NCBI RefSeq assembly: GCF_002234675.1
Contig: NC_019859.2
Coordinates: 28,763,973-28,827,972 of the forward strand
DNA length: 64,000 nucleotides
Reading direction: 5' to 3'
From: Oryzias latipes
Lineage: Eukaryota > Chordata > Actinopteri > Beloniformes > Adrianichthyidae
The position numbers and the translations under genes were made by a program. Shown here in pieces: positions 22,143 to 33,174 of the stretch. Numbering within the stretch: the stretch's first letter is position 1; each line of letters begins with the position of its first letter. Under the pieces are notes generated by a model. It worked only from the letters and a program-made list of their open reading frames with translations. It was not told the DNA's origin and ran no database searches.

Positions 22143-22874
22143 ATGGCCCCTAAGAAAAACCAGGAATACGAAGACCTTAAAAAGACTCTTGATGATATCC
22201 AAGCTACGTTGTATCCCTTTATGGAACAAGTTAACGCGAAACTAACTCCGCTCTTAGTGCTAATGGAAGAATTCTTGAGCCTCCGCGCTAAAAACGAGCA
22301 ACGAGATAACCGGGTCGACATTCTGGAGAAAAGACTGGATGATGTGGAACAACAAGTGAGGATGAATAATGTCATTCTCACTGGAGTACTGATCAAACCT
22401 CGGGCAAAGCTAAATGTAGCTGGAGTTAGCATTGCTAATGCTAATAGCGCTAGGAACTCTGAAGCGGAGAGCGGTGGAGAGACTCGGGAACACCAAGTGG
22501 AATCATTTCTCACATCTAAAGGGATTTCCCTGGATCTCAATACCATCAAGACCTGCCACCCGCTCCCCAGGGGAAAGGAGACGGATAAATCAGCGATCCT
22601 CATCAGGTTTGTGAATCAAAAACACAAGCTAGATCTAATGAATCAAAGGAGTAATCTGAAAGGTTCTGCTGCTTATCTGAACGACCATCTGACCAGAAGG
22701 AATGCTGAAATCGCCAAACATGCCAGGCTTCTCAGGAAGCGTAAGCAGATTGAGAACACTTGGGTTAAAGGCTGCAGGATTTACGTCAAACCAGTCGGTC
22801 CACCGGACCGGTCCAAGGTTCAAGTTGTGAACACCATGAAGGACTTTGAGAAGTGTTTGATCACGGTCGTCTGA
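22143..22874 (+). CDS. LINE ORF1 protein, intact frame
   Basis: 243 codons with an ATG in a good context (ACCATGGCC). An N-terminal coiled coil (about residues 5-80, including NRVDILEKRLDDVEQQVRMN) is followed by an RNA-binding-like domain (about 115-235). It is the closest relative in the window of the ORF1 at 14852-15574 and lacks that copy's palindromic patch, so it shows the ancestral sequence (NAEIAKHARLLRKRKQIEN). The short 5' leader 22031-22142 is GC-rich. Confidence 0.75.
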   Translation: MAPKKNQEYEDLKKTLDDIQATLYPFMEQVNAKLTPLLVLMEEFLSLRAKNEQRDNRVDILEKRLDDVEQQVRMNNVILTGVLIKPRAKLNVAGVSIANANSARNSEAESGGETREHQVESFLTSKGISLDLNTIKTCHPLPRGKETDKSAILIRFVNQKHKLDLMNQRSNLKGSAAYLNDHLTRRNAEIAKHARLLRKRKQIENTWVKGCRIYVKPVGPPDRSKVQVVNTMKDFEKCLITVV

Positions 22875-23999
22875 AACAACATGCAGTAATAAATCAAAAA
22901 GCCAAATAATTTCAAGAAATATTACGCCTGGATACAACACTTTCTCCATAAGTCTGAAGTGACCTGATTATCAGCAAAGTTCTGACATGCAGACAACTTG
23001 ACCTCAACTCTTAGGCGCTGCTGATATCAGCTGAAGAAGGATATGGACTAGGGCTGAAACGATTCCTCGAGTTACTCGATTACAAAAATTCCTCGAGGCA
23101 AAAACTCTGCCTCGAAGCCTCGCTAAATTCCTATGACGCGCACTATACGCGCGGCGCAGGGATTTGATTGTGTCACATGGACCGTTGATTCACACGTACC
23201 TTTTGAATTAAGTTGGCGGATTGGAGGAAAATAGATCTATAAATAAACGGCAGAAATTGTCTAAAGTGTGGGATCATTACACACTTAATAAAGAAGAGAA
23301 CAAGGTGCAGTGTCTCTACTGCAAAATAGAGCTGGCATTCACAAAAGCACATCTTCCATGATTCAGCATCTGAAACAGAAGACATCTGCGCGACCGCTGG
23401 AACCCCGACGCCTTAGGCGCGGGACTATGGAATTACATATCTGCCAATAAGTGAAAGTGCGTAAAGACAACTAAGCGGGCGTATTTGGGAACTGAGTGAG
23501 TGAACCTTAAAACCGCACAGGCGCAATCCTTTTTTTTTTTTTTTTTTTTTTTTTAATTTTTGCCAAACTTTATTAATTTCAAACATGTCTGAAAATCTTT
23601 GGTGTTGGACCGGACGGAAAAGGAAAGAGGGGAAGAAGAGAGAGGGACGTTAGAGAGAGGGGGGGTAGGGGGTGATAATAGGAGGGGAAGGGGGATAAGA
23701 CCATGAAGCAGCATAAAGCAACAAGTTTACTGGTTGTTAATCATTATGGTAAGGTTTAAATGTAAAAAAAAACAAAAAAAAGGGCGGAGCCTGTCCACAC
23801 ACACACTCAAATGTTATAAACACACCTGTTAGTTGCAAAAATGTCCACCTGTCGACATGTACACAAAACAGATAGTGTTCACACGCATACTTATGCCTTA
23901 AAACCAACTAGTGTGAAATATTTCAGTCATTCAGTCTGTTGAGCTAACACCTGTGCTCAGGTGAGTGTTTATGTTCTTCTAAAATGGATGGTGGAACGT

Positions 24000-26050
24000 G
24001 AAAAGAAGGAGGGAGAGTGCCCAGCCATCCCCACCCCAAGACCCCCACCGCACCAGCAGCGGCAGCCGGAATCCCCCCAACGCCACACGGGAACCGGCAG
24101 GGAACAACCGCCGCCCGGGCGACCAAGCCCGCCACCCAGGCCAGGGCCAGCAGGGCCGCCGCAAGGCCCCCAGAGCCAGAGAGCAGGGAGGCACGGAGGG
24201 AAAGAGGGCGCCGCCCCAGCCCAACCAGGAGAGCAGCCCCCCCGCCGCGCCGGGAGAACCCAACGCAGGGCCCCACCGGAGAAGGACGCCCACAGCCCCA
24301 GACGAGCACCCCACCACCACCCAGGAGTTCCGGGCATCCCCCCGCCCCAACCCCAGGTACGAGCCAGGACCCCCCAAGGGAGACCCACTCCGCACTCCAG
24401 GCAGCCATCCGCCCGGCCCACGGTTGGTCCAGGGAGGAGCGAGGCAGGGGCCCGCCGCCCCCGCCCAGAAGGGGGGAACCCCGGGGAAAAAAGAGGGCCC
24501 ACAAGGGGTGTTGTAAATATGGCCCGACCAGGCTCGGCCACAGTTGGAAATTTGGCGGGGCCCAGCACTCAGGAGCAAGGACCAGAACCCACCCCCCAGG
24601 GACACGAACACCCCCGGCTCAGATGTAATGTGAACCCCCCCACCGCGCGGAGAGAGCACCGCCGGGACCAGGAAGCCGGCACCCCGGGGACACAGCCGCC
24701 GTTGCAAAGGGGCCCGTACCCCCCACCAGGGAAGAGGCAGGGGACAGATGGTCCTAGGTCCCACCTTCCTTGCAAAATGTGTGTGCGTGTATGTGTGTTT
24801 GAGAGAGTGTGTGTGTGCATGTGTGTGTGTTTATGTTGGGATGTATATATTGAGGGGGGAGGGGTGTGTGTACTAAGGGGGGTGCGGTTAAAATTGGCGG
24901 GTAGGGCACTAAGGGGACGTCTCCTGATTACTCACAGTGACGTCCCCTCACCCTCCCCACCAAGGGGCCCTAAATGTCTAAGGTGCGGTTAAAATTGGCG
25001 GGTAGGGTGCTAGGAGGACATCCGCTGCTTGCTGGCAGTGATGTCCAAGCACCCCCCTACCAAGTCCCTACATGTCTAAGGTGCAAATAAAACCGAAAGA
25101 GGGGGGGGCCCACTCCATACGGCAACCACAGGAGGGGGGTCACTGCCTAGTAAACCCCCCCCCCCCCAAAGCTCATCGCAGGCTAAGCCCCCCACCCCCT
25201 CACCCTATTATGAGGTTATATGAGGAAGGGGGTAAGTTGGGGACAGATGATAGACTGTCCCCCGGAGGTCAAACAGCCGTCTCTGCCCCCCCCCCAGCAA
25301 GGGGGCCAGGCTCACCCAGCCCCGGGGCCCCACCCCCGGAGGCGCAGACACCCCAGGCCCAGCACCACCACCCCCACACAGAGAGAGGGGAGCCAGAAAG
25401 CGCCGGCCCCCCCCGGAGCAAGCCCAGGCCCCCACCCCCAAACGCCGTCCCTAGAAGAGCTCTGGTCAGGCCTCGACGGGACCGAGGCAGCCAACCGGCC
25501 GGGGAAACCGCCGATGGCCTCAGCGGAGACCCCGACCCGTCAACCCCCCCTGCCCCGTACCAATAGTGCCCCCCCCCCTCCCCCAGAATGCCCCCCCACA
25601 GGACAGGGCCGACAAGACCCCCACCCCACCCCCAGACCCTGCAGCCGAAGCGGATGACACCCAGAGTGACCGGGGGCCCCAAGAGGGTTGTCCCGTCCCG
25701 CCCCAGAGCCAGGGAAGGTCCGATCCCAGCCCCAGGTGTAGACGGGAAGCCCATCCAGCGCCGCTGGGCCCCCCCCCCCGAGCAGCGCCCCCCGCCAACC
25801 CCCCCCAGCACAGGCAAAGGGACCACCCCCCCAAGCCAAGCCAGACCACCACCCCACCCCCCCACCACGCACCCCCACACCCAAGCCCAGAGGACCACGC
25901 AGAGCCCCAGGCCGCCCCACCCAGGCGCCGGACCCGACCCCCCGACCAACGGAGCCCCCACCACCCCCGGCCAGGCACCGGAGGCCCCGACCCCCACCCC
26001 GGCCCACGGAAGAAGGGCAAGGAGCAGCGACGACCATGCCCCCCCCACCC
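24000..26050 (-). repeat. 2-kb G-rich low-complexity 3'UTR of the LINE
   Basis: On the LINE sense (minus) strand this is dense G runs (GGGGGGG, GGGTGGGG) with potential for many G-quadruplexes. Long open frames on both strands (up to 343 codons) are proline- or glycine-rich by-products of base composition, not genes. A TG microsatellite lies at about 24778-24835. Confidence 0.8.
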
Positions 26051-26051
26051 C

Positions 26052-26951
26052 CTAAGTCACGGAGTTAGCTATGGGAGACCAGAGAGACCGAATTCTTTCA
26101 AAGTTACTTGAACTTTGGGCTGACATTTTTTCCAAGCTGACATGATCAAGCAGCAGATATCTGTGTTGACTTATATTTATATTTTTTTTGCTTTTCCAAT
26201 TTATTAAAATAGTTTTTTTAGCAATGCAAAGAGTTATGAAAATGATAGAGCCTAATCCTCCTTCTACATCGATGGCACTCATGTCACCAAGCACACAAAG
26301 TGACGGTGAAGCTGTGATTGAAACCTTAAGCCAGACTGATAGATCGGCACATACCTGCTGCCAGAGAGCCTGGACAGGCGTGCAGAACCATAGTGCATGC
26401 ATGTAATTGTCGGGTAGATTACTGTCACAGTGCTGACAAATGTCTGAGTTACTGAGACCCATCTTGAACATCCTCTGTCCAGTGTAGTAAATTCTGTGAA
26501 GAGTTTTGAAATGGATTAGCTGCAGATTTGGATTTTTTGACATTTTAAAGGTGTTTAGACAAAGTTCTGACCAAAAACTTTCATCTGTGCTGATGCTCAA
26601 ATCCGCATCCCATTTTGTTGTCGGAAGTGAAATATTGTTATCTAAATTACATAAAAGTTTGTATATTTTGGAGAGAGTTTTATTCAATGAGAAATTGATC
26701 AGAGTGGTAACTACATCTGGTAGCTTTAAATCGTTGTCTCTGTATTTAAACTTTTTAGTAATAATTGATTTAAGTTGCTGATATTCCAAGAAGTTATATA
26801 TTCCATGTTTGTCTTGAAGTTCCTGGGGAGTTATGAATCTTCTATTAATAATTATGTGCTCTAGTTGTCTTATGCCCCCTGCTTGCCAAGCTGGGAAGTG
26901 GATAATTTTTTTGTTTATGAGGATGTCTGGGTTGTTCCAGATGGGTGTCAT
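26052..26951 (-). CDS. L1/Tx1-type ORF2, C-terminal fragment
   Basis: 299 codons from the first ATG, open further upstream to the truncation point near 27098. It has the typical C-terminal cysteine/histidine segment ICQHCDSNLPDNYMHALWFC. The reverse transcriptase and endonuclease are absent because of 5' truncation. The frame ends normally at 26052. It is a dead insertion without its catalytic parts. Confidence 0.75.
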   Translation of the reverse strand: MTPIWNNPDILINKKIIHFPAWQAGGIRQLEHIIINRRFITPQELQDKHGIYNFLEYQQLKSIITKKFKYRDNDLKLPDVVTTLINFSLNKTLSKIYKLLCNLDNNISLPTTKWDADLSISTDESFWSELCLNTFKMSKNPNLQLIHFKTLHRIYYTGQRMFKMGLSNSDICQHCDSNLPDNYMHALWFCTPVQALWQQVCADLSVWLKVSITASPSLCVLGDMSAIDVEGGLGSIIFITLCIAKKTILINWKSKKNINISQHRYLLLDHVSLEKMSAQSSSNFERIRSLWSPIANSVT

Positions 26952-27804
26952 TTTGCACGGTTGAATTGATGATTTTGATATTTTGAGAAATTCCCACCAG
27001 GCTGTTAAAGTGGCATTTATATTAATACTTTTGAAACAATCCTGTTTTTTAACTATTTGACTAATAAATGGAAGATCTGACAGGTTGATCTTTCCACATA
27101 ACGCACAGGCGCAATCCTAACTGAGCAGTGATCTTGCGCGGTCAGATCCTTTTTGCGCGCTCATGTGGATTTACGCTCAGTGTTAAGGGGGTGTTTTTGT
27201 CACTTTTGGGGCAGTAACCTTACTGGTTGATCTGATTGGCCAAAATTTGCATATCTTATCGGCGAGGCAGAGGGGCGGGACTTTCATTTTTCATTGGGGG
27301 GGGGGGGGTGACAGGCGGCTCTTGAGCTGCAAGCAGCTCTTTGCCTTTTATCATATTTTCTATATTCAGTACTTTCACAACCATAAGGTGAAAGTCTTAC
27401 ATTTTCTCCAAAATGTACAGAGCGGCCCTAATGTGTTGTTGTGTGACTTCGTGAAAGAAGACCCCCCCCCCTCCCCCCCAGGGTACAAAGGTGCAGATAT
27501 ATGCATAATGCAGAACAACGTCGTTTGGAAACACTGGAAATGCAAAGTGACACGACTATGAGGCACAGTTTAAACTGCAAGCTATCAGCTACGCGGAGGA
27601 ACACGGGAATAGAGCAGCTGCAGTTCGGTTAAATTAGATCTTCACAGATTCGGACTTACTGCTTCAATAACTCTTCTGATAAATCTTCTAATGTGTCAGC
27701 AAGTATCTCAATCATTTTGTATCAATACAGAGAGTGAACTACAAAAGCATTTTTAAAGAAAAAAGATCGTTTTTATTGCCTTTTAATCAGAATTGTTCGT
27801 TTTA

Positions 27805-28605
27805 AGGCCCGTTTACACCGGGGCGAATATTCGCCAGGCGTTATTCGCTAGCGTTTTTCGCCACGTTTTTTGTGTTCACACCCAGGCGATTTTCGCTGAC
27901 GATGAGCCGAGCGAACATGCAATTTCATTCCCTGACATTAGATGGCGCTTAATGTAAACAGAAATACTTTTGTACACAAGGTGGCGCTGCGCAACTTTAC
28001 GCTTGTTAAAGTGGGGTTTGTTTTTATTGTATTCTTGTTTGTTTTTTATGGAAAGCACCTTGAGCTGTCTGTGTGACATGAAAGGTGCTTTATAAATAAA
28101 ATTAATTTGAATTTGAATTTAAAGTCGCTTTTCACTCAGAAGAAGAGAGCAAGTATTTACGCGCTTGTCAGAATAATACAAAGAAAACATGAATATTTCA
28201 AGCACCAGTAGCTCCAACTGGTGCTTGGTTCGGGGATATTTAAGAATGTCCGTCATTATTTCTTCGCAGCAGTGTAGACCCTACTCGGCGTCTATCTTCT
28301 TCGCTGGTATGTGTGCTCAGCAAGGCAGTTTTGTGTTTGAGCGCCCCCAAGTGGTGTTTTACTGTAACTTCAGAAGCTCCAGACACGTGTGCAAAAGCGC
28401 CATTCTCATTGGTCGAATAGATTTCGACGCGAGGCGTCAACAAAAAAAAAAAAAGAAAACCCGAGCCGTTTTTTTTTTTTGACGCTTTGACGCGTGGCGT
28501 TTTTTCGCGTCGGTGTGCACGCTCTCATTGGTGCCCCTTGTTTAGTCACGAGGCGTTAAACGTCGGCGAAAATCGCCGGCGAAATTCGTCCCGGTGTGAA
28601 CGTAA
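27805..28605. mobile_element. MITE inserted in the foldback left arm
   Basis: The left end CCCGTTTACACCGGGGCGAA and the right end TTCGTCCCGGTGTGAACG are imperfect inverted repeats. Comparison with the uninterrupted right foldback arm (about 29345) places the insertion between TTCGTTTTAA and TAAGCTGTGAATGC, giving a possible TAA duplication as in Harbinger-type MITEs. Inside, near 28050-28110, is a GCACCTTGAGCTGTCTGTGT segment with a TTTATAAATAAAATTAATTT tail, like a SINE or LINE 3' end. Confidence 0.55.
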
Positions 28606-30032
28606 GCTGTGAATGCAAACGGAGCAGCGAGCAGGCTGTCAAGGGACCGTCAATAAAGTGCAACCTCTGTGAAACAGTCTGTAAAAATCAGTAGTAAACT
28701 TTTAAAAAGTGAATATATGTCTATACTTCTATGAACTGGAGATGAAGACTCGTCAGCATAGTCATGCTACATTATTATTATTATTATACTAAATTTTGTT
28801 AGAAAGTCAACCTCTATTTTATTGCTTATAGTTTTAAAATTTAATAGAGATATGAATCATAACATAAATGCTCAATAGCTTTGAAGATGCTGTAGTTACT
28901 GACACAAAACTTCCTGTACTGACTAATCATGATCTTATTTTCCTACTACAATAAAGAATATGTAAAAGAAATTCTAGCATCTTCAGAGCTATTGAGGATT
29001 TTTGACCAAATCTGATCCATTTGTAAATATGAAAAATTCCTAAAACTAAACAATGTACAAAAAACTATTCACATTCTTTATTTTACTATGACAATAAGGT
29101 CATATCAAGTTACTGATAACTTTAGTCATGATTCATATCTATTAAAATTTGAAAAAGTATATGCAACAAGATAAAATAAAGATGGACTTTCCTACAAAAT
29201 ATGTATTGTAACAAGAATATGCTTCATAATAATTTTATTCATTTTTTGTGAGATTATTGATTTTTACAGAATGGTGTTTCACAGTTCACAGAGGTTGCAC
29301 TTTGTTGACGGTCCCTTGACAGCCGGCTGCTGCATATCTGCATTCACCGTTTGAAGCGAACAATTCTGATTAAAAGGCAAAACAACGATCTTTTTTCTTC
29401 AGAAATGCATTTGTGGTTCACTCTCTGTGTTAATACAAAAAGGATTGAGATACTTGCTGACACATTTGAACGTTGATCAGAGGAGTTATTGAACCAGGAA
29501 GTCCGAATCTGTGAAGATCTTTCTACTTATCCAACCTCAGCTGCCAGAGAATTTAAAATAATGAATCCAAGTGAGGACGCTGGAAAACCAACTCCGATAA
29601 GACAAGAAGACGCAGCAGCAGCTGAGTTTCCGCGGAAAAGGAAAGGCCTGTGTTGGAAGATCGACTCGAGGCTCAGCGCTGCTACTTCCAGCAGATGACA
29701 GTGAAAAGCTGTCCATCCCCCCCCCCTCCCTTCCCCCCCCTGACCGAAGAGAACTGACCGAACAGGATCACTGCTCAGTTAGGATTTCAGCCGTTTAGTT
29801 GAAAAATATGGGGTCGCTTGGTTAGAATTGCGCCAGCACGGTTGTAAGGTTCACTCACTCAATTTCTAAATATGCCCGCTTAGTTGTCTTTACGCCCTTT
29901 CACTTATTGGCAGATTTGTAATTCCATATGGGACACGCGCGTGCCACCGGAAGCGAGCAAGTGGCGGCGTCAGCCGCTCCGCGCCCCCTCTGCGGCGACC
30001 AGCGCGGACCGTCTCAGCGGGCGGCGAGAGCC

Positions 30033-30193
30033 CCTAGCTCCGGTATTCAGGCAACCGGGCCTGCTTTGAACACTCTAATTTTTTCAAAGTAAACGCTTCG
30101 GACCCCGCGGGACACTTAGCTAAGAGCATCGAGGGGGCGCCAAGAGGCAGGGGCTGGGACAGGCGGTAGCTCGACTTTCGGCGGACCGCGAGG
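30033..30193 (-). rRNA. Antisense 18S rRNA fragment (about 160 nt) inside the hAT
   Basis: The minus strand reads as a vertebrate 18S rRNA variable region 4 to helix 23 segment. It contains GGCGCCCCCTCGATGCTCTT, GTTTACTTTGAAAAAATTAG and AGTGTTCAAAGCAGGCCCGG in the right order and spacing, ending GAATACCGGAGCTAGG. Only a few bases differ from the eukaryotic sequence I remember. It is a non-functional fragment. How it came to lie in the hAT (capture, gap repair or retroposition) is unknown. Confidence 0.85.
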
Positions 30194-32070
30194 CTTCTTT
30201 AAGCATTGCAAAAATAACAAAAGCATTATTTTTACACGAAATATAAACAGTGATAGTGATCAAATATGTTTTTCTGATTCTTTTGTTTTTAATGGCCTTC
30301 CATTTTGGTGTTGTGCCACCCTTTCAAAGTCTTCTGCCCCCCCCCCCCCCCTACAAAATGTTCTAGCTCCGCCACTTCTCAAGACCAACTTAAAAACACC
30401 AAAGTAACATTTGCATCAGAGCGGATTTTTAAAATCAAATGCTTGTTCATTTTACAGCCACATCATTTTTGTTATGCATTATTTGTTTTGGTTGTTCAAA
30501 AATACACACAAATCGTTTTATCCGATTACTCGATTAATCGATCGATTAAGTGCTAGATTAATCGATTACAAAAAGAATCGATAGCTGCAGCCCTAATATG
30601 GACCTCTGTCTAATGTCTGCAGACACAACAGCGAAGAGAACTATAAGCTTTGTTTTAAACAGAGAAGAACGGCTGTTAATCAGCAGAAGAAGAAGTACCA
30701 GCCTTGGTCTTTCAACAAATATTGACCCTTTTTACTTTTTATTTTACTTCATAGCATTACTTTATTATAAAAAAAGAAAAAGAAGAAAAAAATAAAAATA
30801 AAAAAAAGAATAAAACAAATGATTAATCAATTATTGAAAATTGTCAAATTGATTGACTTTTAATGATATTACTTCACTTGCTCCAAAAAATTGATAAGTT
30901 GATTCATGAATTTTTCCTAATGTAACATAATTTTGCACATATTTTTAACTTTTGATACTTGACCAAATTTTGCTATGAAAATTCCTGAAACAGCGTTATG
31001 TCTATTTTACTGATATAGTATTATTTTTTAATCATATCAATGACTTTTATAAGTAACATAATCTGCATATATTTTGTATACTTCATTGCCATGTTGATTT
31101 CTAAAAGTTATTTTTTACAAAACAATTTAAGTAATTCATCTTTGTCATGTGCTTTATTGATATTTCAAGATTCTTAATTCTGTCTGATAAAAGCTAGGAA
31201 CCGGATATTGATAAATCATGTAATAAAATGGTTACAGTAGAACAGGGGTGGGATTATATAAGTTCTCTTCCTTCCACTACCTTTCAAGCAATATTTAATT
31301 TTATGTCTAATTATTCTAAATTGATTAGTTATTGTATGAATGTATAACTGATGATTGTTTTGTTTTTGTGTATTATTCCTATTTGATTGCTTGAAATAAA
31401 CGATTTCAAATCAAATAAAATAAAATGTTGCATTGAGCCTAATAGAAATAGCCAAAACAATGCTTTTAGAGTATAGAAAGACAGGAATTGCTCAAGCCCA
31501 GTTGATGGCAAAAGAGCGATGTGGGAAGATGAATGTGGAGCCAGTCCTAACAGAAAAACGATTGTGCAACACTAAGAGAGTTTACTAGTGAAGCTCCTGA
31601 CGAATCCATCACTGAAGCTCTGAACAGGCTTGAGGTGTCATTCTTTAACATTGTTGTTGATACTGCTATTTAATCCGTTCAGGACCGTTTTGAAACAATT
31701 ACAAGTGTAAGGGACAAATTCGGTGTGCTTTACAAGTTCCCCACCATGGATGAGAAGACCTTAACTAAAAATTGTGATTTTCTTAGTGATGCTTTGACTG
31801 ATGGCAATTTGAGTGACTTGGACTGGAGAGAATTAACGAAATCAAAAACTTTCCAAATCTTCCAAATGGAATTACTACTTTTGAGCTTCTTTGTTACCTC
31901 CAGGAAAAACAGCTGACTGATTTATACCCAAACTTTTGGGTTGGGCTCAGAATAGCAAGTACAATACCTGTAACAGTCGCATCACATAGGGCTCCAAGCT
32001 TTTGGTGGAACTGCGACGGTCTCTCAGTCTGATACTTAAAGTCCTGGTGTGTCTCTTTTCACAAATATCA

Positions 32071-33174
32071 AACAGCCCGCCTATCACCGTTAGATCTGAA
32101 ACTGATAAATCAGAATCCTCAGATTCTGATTTTCAGAAATCTGCTTATCAAACATCTGAATAGGTGCACATTTATTACATCTTCCGTATACAGTTGGGTT
32201 AGAGGCACCAGCCTCCATCTCCCCCATGGATCATTGGTTCATTCGGCTGTGAAAGTCTTGTCCCGCCTGGAAGGGTCTACTTTCCCAATCCTTAACATAA
32301 AAACAATGTTTGTTGATCAAATTCGAAGACCATCTTATCAGATCCATTTTCAAAGTTAGAAATGCAGAATGCCTCAATAATGAGAAATGCAGGACGACCT
32401 GAAAGAGCGTCTGGCTAGAGCATAAATAATAAAAATTAAAAGTAATAAAATAAAAATACTTTGTCTTGAGAAGTCTCTGTTCTGCAGAACACTTGTCACT
32501 TTCTTAATGCCATACAGTTTTAAAGTCCCTCTCCAATCACATTTTGATCTAGTTTCAAAGAGTTTCCTGCGGTCTTTTAATTACAAGATTGTTTTTAGCC
32601 AAAATTACAAAAAAAAAAATTGTCATTTTCTAGGACATGGCTTCTGAAGAGCAGCAGGAGTTAACTGGAACTGTTGGCCCGGAAGTAAGCCTCTGTTCAT
32701 TTCTCCACAATCACTTTGTTTACACTCTCTCCAGCTAGCCTACAGTCCCTCACAACCCCAAGCTAACATTAGCGGTGTAACAAAAATGGCGAGCAATATC
32801 TGAGCCATCAAGCCATACAGTTTAGATCCAGATTTCAGCTCAGACAAGGAAAACAAAAATGTTCATGATCTATTTGTCTGCAAATCGATGCATCAGAATG
32901 GAGCAGAGCAGGGAGCTTGTGGCCTGCAGATTATTGTTTGTACCTAACAACTACAGCATTTTTTGTCTGCTCTAGATTCACAATGATTTGAATAAAGAAA
33001 TAGGGGAGTGGGTCTTTAAATTCAGGCTGCTGTCAAAGTGTCATGAAGCACATCAAGAGTCACTTGAAAGTGAGCAGACACCACTGTTTGCAGGAGAACC
33101 AGAATTCAAGTATGAAACCCAGACAAGTCAGTGAGATCACAGCTTCAGACAGCCTGGGGATAGTGCAAAACAAT
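32071..33174. repeat. Intergenic with a dispersed repeat related to 42160-42370
   Basis: After the last ZMYM1-like fragment comes AT-rich spacer. From about 32640 the sequence matches a common fish repeat: CTAACATTAGCGGTGTAACA and GCAATATCTGAGCCATC recur with changes at 42200-42245. The translated start of the second copy (FEPDASSDEES) resembles the acidic leader of P2X7-tail-like fish element proteins. That link is tentative. Confidence 0.4.

Larger units (their letters stand above)
23531..27101 (-). mobile_element. 5'-truncated L1/Tx1-clade LINE with very G-rich 3'UTR
   Basis: The minus-strand insertion has a 17-bp target duplication CGCACAGGCGCAATCCT (23514-23530 and 27102-27118). The poly(A) tail appears as the T run at 23531-23554. 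It encodes the end of ORF2 (27098 to 26052) and then a 2.5-kb 3'UTR, of which 24000-26050 is almost pure C/G on the plus strand. The perfect duplication and long tail point to a young insertion into the left arm of the foldback. Confidence 0.85.
23425..29935. mobile_element. Long foldback element inside the hAT
   Basis: The left arm starts TATGGAATTACATATCTGCC (about 23425) and the right arm ends GGCAGATTTGTAATTCCATA (about 29935). Matching inverted blocks continue inward: 23430-23529 plus 27102-27130 against 29780-29925, 27628-27804 against 29345-29520, and 28630-28680 against 29276-29330. Inner blocks reach a centre near 28950. Without the nested LINE and MITE each arm is about 1 kb. No transposase is seen. 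Possible short flanks GGGAC lie on both sides. Confidence 0.65.
23049..30595 (+). mobile_element. hAT transposon, 7.5 kb, perfect 8-bp target duplication
   Basis: Ends TAGGGCTGAAACGATTCCTC (23049) and GCTGCAGCCCTA (30595). The 8-bp flank ATATGGAC is perfect on both sides (23041-23048 and 30596-30603). Near 23270-23400 are remains of a BED zinc finger (KVWDHYTL, VQCLYCKIELAFTKA), the usual N-terminus of a hAT transposase. The catalytic part is gone. The interior is filled by a foldback element, an L1/Tx1 LINE, a MITE and an 18S rRNA fragment. The perfect duplication implies that this jump is much younger than the LINE it hit. Confidence 0.85.
22031..31424 (+). mobile_element. CR1/L2-like LINE, split by a 7.5-kb hAT
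   Basis: Starts at 22031 after ATGTT (22026-22030) and ends in TCAAATAAAATAAA before a second ATGTT (31425-31429). That is a 5-bp duplication whose removal restores the ZMYM1-like reading frame. The 5' part has ORF1 at 22143-22874. The 3' part after the hAT holds GGGGTGGGATTATATAAGTT near 31248, the same 3' end as the LINE at 14620-18845. Nearly all of ORF2 is missing, so this copy was internally deleted. Confidence 0.8.
9755..32070 (+). mobile_element. Decayed hAT with ZMYM1-like transposase, split into three parts
   Basis: Pieces at 9755-9824, 21287-22030 and 31425-32070 read on the plus strand as parts of a TTF-type-finger/hAT-dimerisation transposase like those annotated ZMYM1-like in fish. 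The second piece includes SHDNGSNMKGKNKGVKARLL and VPCGTHTLNLMVADAAKMSV. The third includes EALNRLEVSFFNIVVDTAI and a dimerisation-like YPNFWVGLRIASTIPVTVAS. Coding sense continues across each insertion: QTDV before 22030 meets ALSLIEIAK after 31424. Several stops and frame changes show it is dead. Its own ends were not found. It is the oldest layer of the nest. Confidence 0.75.

Noticed and set aside
23961-26111. Long overlapping open frames on both strands (up to 343 codons), proline/arginine- or glycine/tryptophan-rich
   Set aside because: They arise from extreme C/G composition in the LINE 3'UTR, overlap each other in several frames and show no domain.
26188-26781. Plus-strand frames opposite the L1/Tx1 ORF2
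   Set aside because: Antisense shadows of the ORF2 C-terminus.
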